A stretch of 64,000 bases of DNA from Actinoplanes ianthinogenes (GTDB lineage Bacteria > Actinomycetota > Actinomycetes > Mycobacteriales > Micromonosporaceae). Made by a program: the position numbers and the translations under genes. The notes under the pieces were generated by a model. It did no database searches. It had not been told where the DNA came from and was given only the letters and a program-made list of their open reading frames with translations. The DNA lies in NCBI RefSeq assembly GCF_018324205.1, contig NZ_AP023356.1:8314501-8378500 (forward strand), read 5' to 3'. This document shows positions 1 through 7,986 of the stretch, in pieces. Positions within the stretch are counted from its first letter, which is position 1. Each line of letters starts with the position of its first letter.

Positions 1-11
1 GGGACGATGAC

Positions 12-380
12 ATGACACTTCTCGTGGTCGCCGACGATCATGACGACATCCGCATGATCATGGCGCGTGTCCTGCGGCGCGCGGGGTACACGGTGGTCGA
101 GGCGGCCGACGGCGCCGAGGCGCTGCGGGCCGTGCGGGAGCAGTCGCCGGCCGCGGTGGTCAGCGACATCGACATGCCGGTGATGTCCGGCATCGACCTG
201 TGCCGGGAGCTGCGCGCCGACCCGGCGACCAGGGACCTGCCGGTGATCTTGGTGAGTGGCAGCCTGCTGCCCGGGGACGAGCGCCCGGCCCAGGCGCAGG
301 CGACCGCGGTGATCACCAAGCCGTTCGCCCCTCAGGGACTGGTCGAGTCGGTGCGCGCGCTGGTGCCGTCGGCCGGCTGA
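12..380 (+). CDS. Single-domain response regulator (CheY-like receiver)
   Basis: The 122-residue protein is one receiver domain and nothing else. It has an acidic pocket near the N-terminus (ADDHDD), a phospho-acceptor Asp at about residue 52 in SDIDMP, and the conserved Lys at about 103 in ITKPF. With no output domain it probably works as a phosphate sink or by protein-protein contact. Its 3' end overlaps by 49 bp, tail to tail, the 3' end of the sensor kinase on the other strand, so the two may form one signalling unit although they are not co-transcribed. The ATG lies close to the window edge, so any upstream partner is out of view. Confidence 0.9.
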   Translation: MTLLVVADDHDDIRMIMARVLRRAGYTVVEAADGAEALRAVREQSPAAVVSDIDMPVMSGIDLCRELRADPATRDLPVILVSGSLLPGDERPAQAQATAVITKPFAPQGLVESVRALVPSAG

Positions 381-1948
381 CGACACGGCAGCCGCACGGC
401 GATCCGCGCGCCGGGTGTCGGCCCGGGCACGAACCGGATGCTGCCGTGGTGGCGTTCGACGATCGCCCGGCTGATCGTCAGGCCCAGGCCGCTGCCCGGG
501 ACACGCTGGTCCCGTGCCTGCCGGGAGCGGTAGAACCGGTTGAACACGTGGTCCTGCTCGTCGTCGGGGAGGCCCGGACCGTGGTCGGTGACGAGCAGCT
601 CGACCACCGCCGGGATCGGCCGGGTCAGCGCCACGGTCACCGTGCTGTGCGGCGGGCTGTGCTTCACGGCGTTCGCGAGCAGGTGGTCGGCCACCTGACG
701 CAGGCGCTTCGGATCGCCGGTGACCTGGGCGTCCGGGCAGAGGTCGAGCCGCAGGGCGACGGCGGCGGTGGCCGCGTCCGGCCCGGCGGCCCGCACCGCG
801 TCGGTCACCGTGGCGGCCAGGTCGACCGGCTCGTCGGCGAGAACGGTGTGGCCGTTGTCGATGCCGGCCAGATCCAGCAGGTCGTCGACGATGTGCCGCA
901 GTGTGGCGCCGTTGCGCCCGAGCACGTCGAGGACGTCCGGCAGCTCCTCGGCCGCGGTCGCCGGGTCGGCGTCGCGCAGCAGGTCGATGTAGGCGGCGAT
1001 CGAGGTCAGCGGGGTGCGCAGCTCATGTCCGACCAGGGCGAGGTACTCGTCCTTGGTGTGCTCCAGAGCCGCCGTCAGCTCCTCGGCGCGCCGCTGGTCG
1101 GTGACGTCCCGCAGGCAGGCGACCGCGCCGAGGCAGTCGCCCTGGCCGCCCATGATCGGTTGCGCGTCGGTGCTGATCGTGCGGATGCTCTGGTCCGGCG
1201 CCTCGGCGAGGAACTCGACGTCGCGCAGCGTCTCGCCGTTCAGGGCCCGGATCAGCGGGAGCCGGTCCGGCGTGACCGGCTCGCCGTCCGCGTCGACCAG
1301 GACGGTGTGCCGGGTCCAGTCCGCCGGGTCCGGGGACGTCTCCGGGGAACCGGTCAACCGGCGGACGGCCTCGTTCGTGAAGATCAGGCGGCCGTCGGCG
1401 TCACAGGCGGCGACGCCGATCCGCAGGCTCTGCAACAGCGTGTCCAGGAAACGGTGCTCGCGGTCGGCCTGGTCCCGGGCGAACTGCACGGCCACGAACG
1501 CGGCGCACGCCTGCGCCGCGTTGTCGATCACCGCCAGTTCGTCGCAGGTCCAGGCCCGGGGCTGGAGGTCGACCACCGCGAGCACGCCGACGATCCGACC
1601 GTCCGGGTCGCGGACCGGGAACCCGGCGTACCCGCGCGCCCCGAGATCCACGGCCGGCGCGCCGCCGGGCACCCGCCCGTCGCCGGTGATGTCCGTGATG
1701 ATCACCGGGCGGTCCTCGGTGACGACCAATCCGGCGATCGTCGAGCGCGCCGGGACGGTCCCGGTCCGTGGCCAGTGCGCCGGGATCCCCGCCGAGCCGG
1801 CCATCCGCAACTGGTCACCGTCGGCCAGCAGGATCAGCGCGGCCGGGGCGTGTACCGCGCTCGCGACGACCGCGGCGAACCTGGCGGCGGTGACGTCGGG
1901 GATGCCGTCCGAGCTCAGGTGCGAGATCCGGCGCCCCGGGGACTCCAT
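332..1948 (-). CDS. GAF/PAS sensor histidine kinase
   Basis: A 538-residue cytosolic kinase with no membrane segments. Residues 20-160 look like a GAF domain, 170-290 like a PAS domain (ending CLRDVTDQRRAEE), then HisKA with the H-box GHELRTPL at about 312 and a HATPase_c domain with the N-box (LLANAVKHS), G1 (DHGPGLP) and G2 (GSGLGL) motifs. All catalytic motifs are present, so it should be active. The last 16 or so codons overlap the receiver gene on the opposite strand. No clear Shine-Dalgarno precedes the ATG. Its promoter side faces the 68-bp tandem array, which could affect expression (inference). Confidence 0.9.
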   Translation of the reverse strand: MESPGRRISHLSSDGIPDVTAARFAAVVASAVHAPAALILLADGDQLRMAGSAGIPAHWPRTGTVPARSTIAGLVVTEDRPVIITDITGDGRVPGGAPAVDLGARGYAGFPVRDPDGRIVGVLAVVDLQPRAWTCDELAVIDNAAQACAAFVAVQFARDQADREHRFLDTLLQSLRIGVAACDADGRLIFTNEAVRRLTGSPETSPDPADWTRHTVLVDADGEPVTPDRLPLIRALNGETLRDVEFLAEAPDQSIRTISTDAQPIMGGQGDCLGAVACLRDVTDQRRAEELTAALEHTKDEYLALVGHELRTPLTSIAAYIDLLRDADPATAAEELPDVLDVLGRNGATLRHIVDDLLDLAGIDNGHTVLADEPVDLAATVTDAVRAAGPDAATAAVALRLDLCPDAQVTGDPKRLRQVADHLLANAVKHSPPHSTVTVALTRPIPAVVELLVTDHGPGLPDDEQDHVFNRFYRSRQARDQRVPGSGLGLTISRAIVERHHGSIRFVPGPTPGARIAVRLPCRQPADGTSARTDSTSP

Positions 1949-2152
1949 GTTCTGAGGTAACCATGATCACCGCCGCCGCGTGGCGCGATCCGCCACAGTC
2001 GTAGCGGCTGGTCAGGGGCTTGGCCCGGGCGAAGCCGCCGCCCGGTCGGGGGCGTGCTCCGGCCCGAGTTCGCGGCTTGCTCGGCGCGGCTCCGCGACCT
2101 GGCTCGGACCGGGTGCCAGCTCCGTCGGTGGCGTGTTCCGGTCAGAGCTGCG

Positions 2153-2673
2153 CATCCGGGTCTGGGCGCGTTTCAGTCATGGCTGCGTATCCGGTCTGCG
2201 CGGCTTGGGGTCGGGGCGGTGTATGGGGTCTGGGCGTGTTTCGGTCGTGGCTGCGTTTCTGGTCTGTGCGGCTTGGGGTCGGGGCGGTGTGTGGGGTCTG
2301 GGCGTGTTTCGGTCGTGGCTGCGTTTCTGGTCTGTGCGGCTTGGGGTCGGGGCGGTGTGTGGGGTCTGGGCGTGTTGCGGTCATGGCTGGTTTTCCGGTC
2401 TGTGCGGCTTGGGGTCGTGGCGGTGTATGGGGTCTGGGCGTGTTGCGGTCATGGCTGGTTTTCCGGTCTGTGCGGCTTGGGGTCGTGGCGGCGTATGGGG
2501 TCTGGGCGTGTTGCGGTCATGGCTGCGTTTCCGGTCTGCGCGGCTTGGGGTCGAGGCGGCGTATGCGGTTCGGGCGTATTTACGTCGTGGCTGCGTTTCC
2601 GGTCCGTGCGATTTGGGGTCGAGGCGGCGTAAGCGGTCTGGGCGCGTTTCGGTCACGGCTGGGTATTTCGGTC
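2153..2673. repeat. Tandem array, 68-bp period, 7 full units plus a partial
   Basis: The string ending GGGGCGGT or its variants recurs with its last base at 2220, 2288, 2356, 2424, 2492, 2560 and 2628, an exact 68-bp step each time. The units at 2221-2288 and 2289-2356 differ by a single base. The outer units are more diverged, the pattern expected of an expanding minisatellite. As 68 is not a multiple of 3, successive units change frame, which argues against coding. The last partial unit contains the stop codon of the SDR gene. The remaining sequence between the kinase start (1948) and the array shows no recognisable gene. Confidence 0.95.
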
Positions 2674-3594
2674 AGGGTTCGGCTTGGTCAAGGCGGCCGG
2701 CAGAGGGGCCTCGAAGACGGACTCGGCGATGGTGCGGTCGATGGTCATCTGCCAGGCGGTGGCGGCGATGGCATCCGGGTCGAGAGAGGGCAGCTCGACG
2801 GCGTCGGCCTGATTGCCTGCGCCGGCCACTTGGCCGTCCTTGCCGTCGGCCTGGTGCTCGTTGCGGTCGGCCTGGTGGTCTTTGCCGTCGGCCCGGTGGT
2901 CCTTGGTGTCGGCCTGGTGGTCCTTGCGGTTGGACTGGTGGTCCTTGCCGTCGGCCTGGCCGTCTCTGGTGTCAGCGCCGGCTGCCTCGGCGCCTTCGCC
3001 GGGCTTCCGGGCGGCGAAGGCGCGGTGGATGTCGCCGCCGGCCACCAGGCCGCCGATGGTCAGAGCGCCGACGTAGACGCCCTGGTCCTTGAGGGATTCG
3101 TGGAGGGTCAGGGCATACATGCGCAGGGCGGCGGAGGCGGGGGCGAGGGTGCCGAGGACGGGCATCGGGCGCAGGCCGCTGAGGCCGCCGGCGAGCAGGA
3201 TCGCGCGGACGGTGGGCAGGGCCGCCGCGACCGCCGTGACGGCCGGCAGGAGTACCAGGTCGAGCGGCTTGCGGACGGCCGCGGCGTCGGCGGCGGGCAG
3301 CGGGACGATGCTGTCGGCACCGGCCGCGGCCGGGCCGAAATAGAGGACGTCCAAGCCGCCGAGATCGGCCCGGATCCGGGCGATGACCTGTTCGGTAGCG
3401 ACCGGGTCGGTGAGGTCGGCGGGGTAGGCCCGGGCGGTGACTCCGGCGGCGGCGAGCTCGGCGAGGTAGCCCGCGTGCCGATCGGCGGAGCGGGAGACCA
3501 GGGCGACCGTGTAGCCCTCGGCGCCGAACCGGTGGGCGATGGACCGGCCGAGCCCGGGACCGACCCCGAGGACGGCGATGACGTTGTCCGGCAT
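2653..3594 (-). CDS. Atypical SDR-family oxidoreductase with a heptapeptide-repeat insert
   Basis: A Rossmann protein with a near-canonical glycine motif at the N-terminus (GVGPGLGRSIA) and the usual D-L-T-D segment after strand 3, so NAD(P) binding is likely. Where SDRs carry the catalytic Tyr-x-x-x-Lys, this one reads LAPASAALR: Tyr is replaced by Leu and Lys by Ser, so classical dehydrogenase chemistry is doubtful. About residues 205-255 are a hydrophilic insert of seven-residue repeats of the QADGKDH type. The last few residues are encoded by the edge of the 68-bp array. A strong ribosome site (AAGGAGG) lies seven to eight bases before the ATG. It is divergent from a TetR gene that probably controls it. 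Confidence 0.85.
   Translation of the reverse strand: MPDNVIAVLGVGPGLGRSIAHRFGAEGYTVALVSRSADRHAGYLAELAAAGVTARAYPADLTDPVATEQVIARIRADLGGLDVLYFGPAAAGADSIVPLPAADAAAVRKPLDLVLLPAVTAVAAALPTVRAILLAGGLSGLRPMPVLGTLAPASAALRMYALTLHESLKDQGVYVGALTIGGLVAGGDIHRAFAARKPGEGAEAAGADTRDGQADGKDHQSNRKDHQADTKDHRADGKDHQADRNEHQADGKDGQVAGAGNQADAVELPSLDPDAIAATAWQMTIDRTIAESVFEAPLPAALTKPNPDRNTQP
2824..2976. repeat. 21-bp in-frame tandem repeat inside the SDR gene
   Basis: GTCGGCCTGG-type units recur every 21 bp (for example at 2845 and 2866) and encode, on the minus strand, seven-residue units such as ADGKDHQ, ADTKDHR and ADRNEHQ. Because 21 is a multiple of three the reading frame is kept. The insert lies between the Rossmann core and the C-terminal segment beginning PSLDPDAIA, so it should be an exposed linker rather than part of the active site. 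Confidence 0.85.
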
Positions 3595-3618
3595 GGTGCC
3601 TCCTTGGTGCGCGACAAG

Positions 3619-3673
3619 TTGAGGTCACCCTCAAGTTAGCTCAAGTTGAGGATGGCATCAACTTCGCTATGAT
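3619..3673 (+). promoter_or_regulatory. Divergent promoter/operator for the TetR and SDR genes
   Basis: Two palindromes lie side by side: TTGAGG-TCAC-CCTCAA at 3619-3634 and CTCAAGTTGAG at 3640-3650. The second overlaps a -35-like TTGAGG (3646-3651), which is 16 bp from a -10-like TATGAT (3668-3673). Transcription would then begin at about 3680, one base before the chosen ATG of tetR. The layout fits autorepression by the TetR protein and shared control of the SDR gene. It is predicted from sequence only. Confidence 0.6.
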
Positions 3674-3680
3674 CGTGGGC

Positions 3681-4298
3681 ATGAGCAGCACACCGGCGCT
3701 GCGGCGGGACGCGCTGCGCAATCGGGAGCGGCTCGTCGGGGCCGCTCGCGAGTTGTTCGCCGAGCGGGGCCTCGACGTGCCGCTCGAGGAGGTCGCCCGG
3801 CGGGCCGGGGTCAGCATCGGCACGCTCTACAACCGGTTCCCGGCCCGTGCCGACCTGGTCACGGCGGTCTTCGCCGACCGCGAGGAGACCGTGCTCCGGC
3901 TCGCCGAAAGCGCGCTGGCGATCGACGATCCGTGGGCCGGTTTCGTGCACTTCGTCGAGCAGATCTGCCGATTGCTCGCCGCCGACCGCGGCTACAACGA
4001 CCACTGCTCACGCAGCCTGCCCGCCGCCGGCACCGATCGCGGCTACGAGCTGATGACCCGCCTGGTCGACCGCGCGCGCGAGACCGGCGCGCTCCGTGCC
4101 GACTTCGTCCTGGCCGACATGGCGTTCGTGATCTGGTCGCTGACCCGCACCATCGAACTGACCGCCCCGGTCCGCCCGGACGCCTGGCGCCGCCACCTGG
4201 CGTTCCTGCTGGACGGCCTGCGCGCCGCCGCGGCCCACTCGAACGACGTCCCCCCACTCGCCGAGGCCGAGGTCGCCGCCCTGATAGCCACCCCCTGA
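3681..4298 (+). CDS. TetR-family transcriptional regulator
   Basis: A 205-residue regulator with an N-terminal TetR helix-turn-helix (about residues 10-55, recognition helix in GVSIGTLYNRFP) and a helical ligand domain. It is divergent from the SDR gene across a short palindrome-rich region, the usual arrangement for a repressor and its target. A second in-frame ATG at 3669 exists, but 3669-3671 falls inside the predicted -10 box. The start at 3681 would give a leaderless mRNA, which is common in actinobacteria. The ligand is unknown. Confidence 0.9.
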   Translation: MSSTPALRRDALRNRERLVGAARELFAERGLDVPLEEVARRAGVSIGTLYNRFPARADLVTAVFADREETVLRLAESALAIDDPWAGFVHFVEQICRLLAADRGYNDHCSRSLPAAGTDRGYELMTRLVDRARETGALRADFVLADMAFVIWSLTRTIELTAPVRPDAWRRHLAFLLDGLRAAAAHSNDVPPLAEAEVAALIATP

Positions 4299-4314
4299 CC
4301 GCTAGCAATCCCAG

Positions 4315-5040
4315 CTGGTCCACCCGGCCCTATCCCGTGCCCGCGAGGGGCCACCACGACCAGCCGAGGTTGTCGAGCTGGTCTCCACGGCCCTATTCCG
4401 TGCCCGTGAGGGGCTGTCAGGGCCAGCCGGGGTTGTCGAGCTGGTCTCCACGGCCCTATTCCGTGCCCGCGAAGGGCCGCCAGGGCCAGCCGAGGTTGTC
4501 GAGCTGGACCCGACAGCCCTGTCACCACCACGCCCAGCCCGACATTCCGGCTGGTCTCCAGGGCCCTGTTCCGTGCTGGCGAAGGGCCGCCGGGACCAGC
4601 CGAGGTTGTCGAGCTGGTCTCCAGGGCCCTTTCTCGTGCCGGCGAGGGGCCGTCAGGGCCAGCTGAGGCTGTCGAGCTGGTCTCCACGGCCCTATTCCGT
4701 GTCGGCGAGGGGCCGTCAGGGCCAGCCGAGGTTGTCGAGCTGGTCTCCACGGCCCTATCTCGCGCCCGTGAGGGGCCACCAGGGCCAGCCGAGGTTGTCT
4801 GGCTGGACCCGCCAGCCCTGTCGCCACCACGCCCAGCCCGAGGTTGTCCGGCTGGGCTCCACGGCCCTGAACCGTGCCGGCAAGGGGCCGCCGGGACCAG
4901 CCGAGGTTGGCCGGCTGGTCTCCACGGTGCTGTTTCGTGCTGGCGAAGGGCCGCCGGGACCAGCTGAGGTTGTTCGGCTGGTCTGCACGGCCCTGTCTCG
5001 GGCTGTTGAAGGGCCGCCAGGGCCAGCTTGGGTCTTGGGC
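4315..5040. repeat. Tandem array, 63-bp period, ten full units and two short variants
   Basis: A CTGG that opens each unit occurs at 4315, 4378, 4441, 4504, 4551, 4614, 4677, 4740, 4803, 4852, 4915 and 4978. All steps are 63 bp except those starting at 4504 (47 bp) and 4803 (49 bp). These two short units resemble each other (CTGGACCCG...CCACCACGCCCAGCCCG) and break the array into blocks of 3, 4 and 3. Most full units carry GGCCCT and AGGGCC as an internal inverted repeat. The array fills the gap between the 3' ends of convergent tetR and ROK genes. 5041-5115 shows no gene. Confidence 0.95.
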
Positions 5041-5115
5041 GCGCTGCGGCATTGGGTGGGGCGGTCTGGCGGAGGGGTGCGGCGGGGACGGTGCTTTGGG
5101 CGTACGGAAAAGGGT

Positions 5116-6291
5116 TCAGAGGGAAAGCAGCTCGGAGACCTGGGGGGCGTAGGTGGTGTGCAGGACCAGGGCGGCGGCGCCGACGACGGCGGCGTCGGCG
5201 CCGAGCGGGGAGATCTCGACGCGGACCGTGCGGATGGCGCGGGCCAGGGGGCGGGTGTCGAGGGCGGCCGCGACGGCTGTGCGGAATCGGTCTTCGAGGT
5301 GGCGGAGGCCGTGGCCGCCGAGGACCACGAGGTCGATGTCGAGGATGTTGGCGACGTTCACCACTGCGGTGGCCAGGTGGCCGGCGGCGGTCTCGACCGC
5401 GGTGACGGCGACCGGGTCGCCGGTCAGCGCGGCGAGCCGGACCGCGTCGTAGTCGGGCAGGCCGGTCGCCGCGACCATCGCCTTCGGGCTGATCAGGCTC
5501 TCCAGGCAGCCGTGGTTGCCGCAGTAGCAGGGCGGGCCGCCGGGCTGCACCGACTGGTGGCCGAACTCGGCGGCGTTCATCGAGCCGCCGCGGTAGACCT
5601 GGTGGCCGAGGATCAGGCCGCCGCCCACGCCGGCGCCGAAGAAGAAGTAGGCAAAATCGGCCACGCCGCGGCCGGCGCCGGCCCAGCACTCGCCGATCGC
5701 GGCGGCCGTGGCGTCGTTGTCCAGGGTGACCGGCAGACCGGTGGCCGCGGCGAGCATGTCCTTGATCGGCACCCGGGTCCAGCCGCGCAGCTGCGGTGGC
5801 CCGACCAGGGAGCCGAGGGTCTGGTCGATCGGGCCGGGGGTGGCCAGGCCGAGGCCGAGCACCCGGTCGCGGTCCACGCCGGCGGAGCCGAGCACCTCGT
5901 CGACCAGGCCGGCGACCGCCGCGACCACCTCGCCGGGGGTGGCGCCCGGCCGGACCGGCTGCTGGCGGGTGACCAGCGGGCGGCCGAGGAGATCGGCGAC
6001 CACGCAGGACAGTTCGGACGGGTCGAAGTGGACGCCGACCGCGAGCCCGGCGGCGGCGTTGACCCGCAGCTTGGTGCGTGGCTTGCCGCCGTTGGAGACG
6101 GTGGCGCCGTCCTCGCGGACGATGCCCTCGCCGATCAGGCGCCGGACGATGCCGGACACCGTCTGTGGGGTCAGCCCGGTCAGCTCGGCGATCTCCACCC
6201 GGCTGATGCCGTCGGTCAGCTGGATCTGATCGAGGACCACGGCCCGGTTGTACTGGCCGACCTTCGGCAGGTTGGTTCCTGTTCGCCGCAC
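5116..6291 (-). CDS. ROK-family transcriptional repressor (sugar-responsive)
   Basis: A 391-residue NagC/XylR-type repressor. The N-terminal winged helix (about residues 10-70, GLTPQTVSGIVRRL) is followed by a sugar-kinase-like ROK fold with the zinc motif CYCGNHGCLE, so it probably senses a sugar or sugar phosphate. I chose the GTG at 6291 because GGGAGG lies seven to eight bases upstream and the protein then begins VRRTGTNLPKVGQYN, as in relatives. An ATG at 6336 would add 15 residues but has a poor ribosome site. It is divergent from the sugar ABC importer, with an inverted repeat between them, and so is likely its regulator. Confidence 0.92.
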   Translation of the reverse strand: MRRTGTNLPKVGQYNRAVVLDQIQLTDGISRVEIAELTGLTPQTVSGIVRRLIGEGIVREDGATVSNGGKPRTKLRVNAAAGLAVGVHFDPSELSCVVADLLGRPLVTRQQPVRPGATPGEVVAAVAGLVDEVLGSAGVDRDRVLGLGLATPGPIDQTLGSLVGPPQLRGWTRVPIKDMLAAATGLPVTLDNDATAAAIGECWAGAGRGVADFAYFFFGAGVGGGLILGHQVYRGGSMNAAEFGHQSVQPGGPPCYCGNHGCLESLISPKAMVAATGLPDYDAVRLAALTGDPVAVTAVETAAGHLATAVVNVANILDIDLVVLGGHGLRHLEDRFRTAVAAALDTRPLARAIRTVRVEISPLGADAAVVGAAALVLHTTYAPQVSELLSL

Positions 6292-6359
6292 GGAGAAACG
6301 CCTCCCGTGACGCGTTACGCGATTGATGCCGACCATGATGCCACCGGCCCGTTGACTTA

Positions 6360-6378
6360 GTAAATAAATAAGATTTAC
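6360..6378. promoter_or_regulatory. Candidate ROK operator
   Basis: GTAAAT (6360-6365) and ATTTAC (6373-6378) form a perfect 6-bp inverted repeat with a 7-bp spacer, in the only AT-rich stretch of the intergenic region between the ROK gene and the transporter operon. The position suits repression of both transcripts. Binding has not been shown; the assignment rests on symmetry and context. Confidence 0.55.
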
Positions 6379-6438
6379 AGTCTGGAAACACCGGCGACAT
6401 CGACTTTGATCTTTGCGTAACGCCTGTTGGGAGGCGGC

Positions 6439-7986
6439 ATGAGCGCTGCTCCGCCATTGCTGGAGATGCGGTCGATCACCAAGACCTTTCCCGGCGTCAC
6501 GGCTCTGTCCGATGTGAACCTGACCGTCCGGGACGGCGAGATCCACGCGATCTGCGGGGAGAACGGCGCCGGCAAGTCGACCTTGATGAAGGTGCTCAGC
6601 GGCGTCCACCCGTACGGGTCGTACGAGGGCTCGATCGTCTATCGCGGCGCGGAGACCAGGTTCGGCGACATCCGGGCCAGCGAACACGCCGGGATCGTGA
6701 TCATCCACCAGGAGCTGGCCCTGGTACCGGGCATGTCGATCACCGAGAACATCTTCCTGGGCAACGAGCCGCGCCGCTTCGGCCGGATCGACTGGAAGGC
6801 CGCGAACAGCCGGGTGCTGCGGCTGATGGCCGAGGTCGGGCTGAACGAGGATCCGGACACCCTGGTCAAGGACATCGGGGTCGGCAAACAGCAACTCGTG
6901 GAGATCGCCAAGGCGTTCGCCAAGGACGTGCAACTGCTGATCCTGGACGAGCCGACCGCGGCGCTGAACGAGACCGACTCCCGGCATCTCCTTGATCTTC
7001 TGCGCGGATTCAAGAAGCGCGGCATCACGTCGATCATGATTTCCCACAAGCTGAACGAGATCGAGGCGATCGCCGATTCGATCACCATTCTGCGCGACGG
7101 CAAGACGATCGAGACCATCGATGTGGCGCGCGACGGCGCGGACGAGGACCGGATCGTGCGGGGCATGGTCGGGCGCGATCTGGGCAGCCGGTTCCCCGAG
7201 CACGAGCCGGCCATCGGCGAGGTGTTCTTCGAGGTGCGCGACTGGACGGTCCGGCACCCGCTCGCCGCCGAGCGGCTGGTCTGCAAGAACTCCAGTTTCA
7301 CCGTGCGGCGCGGGGAGATCGTCGGGTTCGCCGGGCTGATGGGCGCCGGGCGCACCGAGCTGGCGATGAGCCTGTTCGGCCGCTCGTACGGGGTGTGGCT
7401 GGGCGGGCAGGTGTTCAAGGACGGGCAGGAGATCCAGCTGCGGACCGTCCCGGAGGCGATCGCGCACGGGTTGGCGTACGTCAGCGAGGACCGTAAAGCC
7501 GTCGGCCTGAACCTGCTCGACGACGTGAAGACCTCGGTCGTCGCCGCCAAGCTCTCGAAGATCACCCGCAACGGCGTGATCGACGAGGTGGCCGAGTACC
7601 ACGAGGCCGAGGCGTACCGGCGCAACCTGCGGATCAAGACACCGACCGTCGACGAGGGGGTCACCAAGCTCTCCGGCGGCAACCAGCAGAAAGTGGTCCT
7701 GGCGAAGTGGATGTTCACCGACCCGGACCTGCTGATCCTCGACGAGCCGACCCGCGGCATCGACGTCGGCGCCAAGTACGAGATCTACGGCATCATCCAG
7801 CGCCTGGCCACCGAGGGACGCGGCGTCGTGCTGATCTCCTCCGAGCTGCCCGAGCTGATCGGGCTCTGCGACCGCATCTACACGGTGTTCGAAGGCGCCA
7901 TCACCGGCGAGATCCCCCGGGCCGACGCGGACCCGGAACTCCTGATGAAGCAGATGACCTCCACGAAGAAGCTGGCCACCACATGA
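6439..7986 (+). CDS. mmsA: Multiple-monosaccharide ABC importer, ATP-binding protein (MmsA/XylG type)
   Basis: A 515-residue tandem ATPase of the CUT2 sugar importer class. The first cassette has Walker A GENGAGKST at about residue 38 and Walker B LLILDEPTAAL at about 170; the second has the signature LSGGNQQK and Walker B LLILDEPTRG, while its Walker A region (GLMGAGRTELA) is degenerate, as is normal for this class. The start at 6439 is preceded by GGGAGGCGGC. It is the first gene of a three-gene operon, its stop overlapping the permease start by ATGA. It powers uptake of a monosaccharide such as xylose, glucose or galactose; which one is not clear from sequence. Confidence 0.92.
   Translation: MSAAPPLLEMRSITKTFPGVTALSDVNLTVRDGEIHAICGENGAGKSTLMKVLSGVHPYGSYEGSIVYRGAETRFGDIRASEHAGIVIIHQELALVPGMSITENIFLGNEPRRFGRIDWKAANSRVLRLMAEVGLNEDPDTLVKDIGVGKQQLVEIAKAFAKDVQLLILDEPTAALNETDSRHLLDLLRGFKKRGITSIMISHKLNEIEAIADSITILRDGKTIETIDVARDGADEDRIVRGMVGRDLGSRFPEHEPAIGEVFFEVRDWTVRHPLAAERLVCKNSSFTVRRGEIVGFAGLMGAGRTELAMSLFGRSYGVWLGGQVFKDGQEIQLRTVPEAIAHGLAYVSEDRKAVGLNLLDDVKTSVVAAKLSKITRNGVIDEVAEYHEAEAYRRNLRIKTPTVDEGVTKLSGGNQQKVVLAKWMFTDPDLLILDEPTRGIDVGAKYEIYGIIQRLATEGRGVVLISSELPELIGLCDRIYTVFEGAITGEIPRADADPELLMKQMTSTKKLATT

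Noticed and set aside
200..1960. A 586-codon plus-strand frame beside the first receiver gene
   Set aside because: It is antisense to the GAF/PAS kinase, whose domains are unmistakable.
2020..3639. Long plus-strand frames through the 68-bp array encoding Gly/Val/Trp/Cys repeats
   Set aside because: Units shift frame each time, no plausible start exists, and the 3' part is antisense to the SDR gene.
2153..5040. CRISPR array
   Set aside because: Units are contiguous with no unique spacers, and no cas genes are present.
4043..6457. An 804-codon minus-strand frame across the 63-bp array
   Set aside because: The period of 63 bp keeps all frames open; it has no ribosome site and the rest overlaps the ROK and TetR genes in wrong frames.
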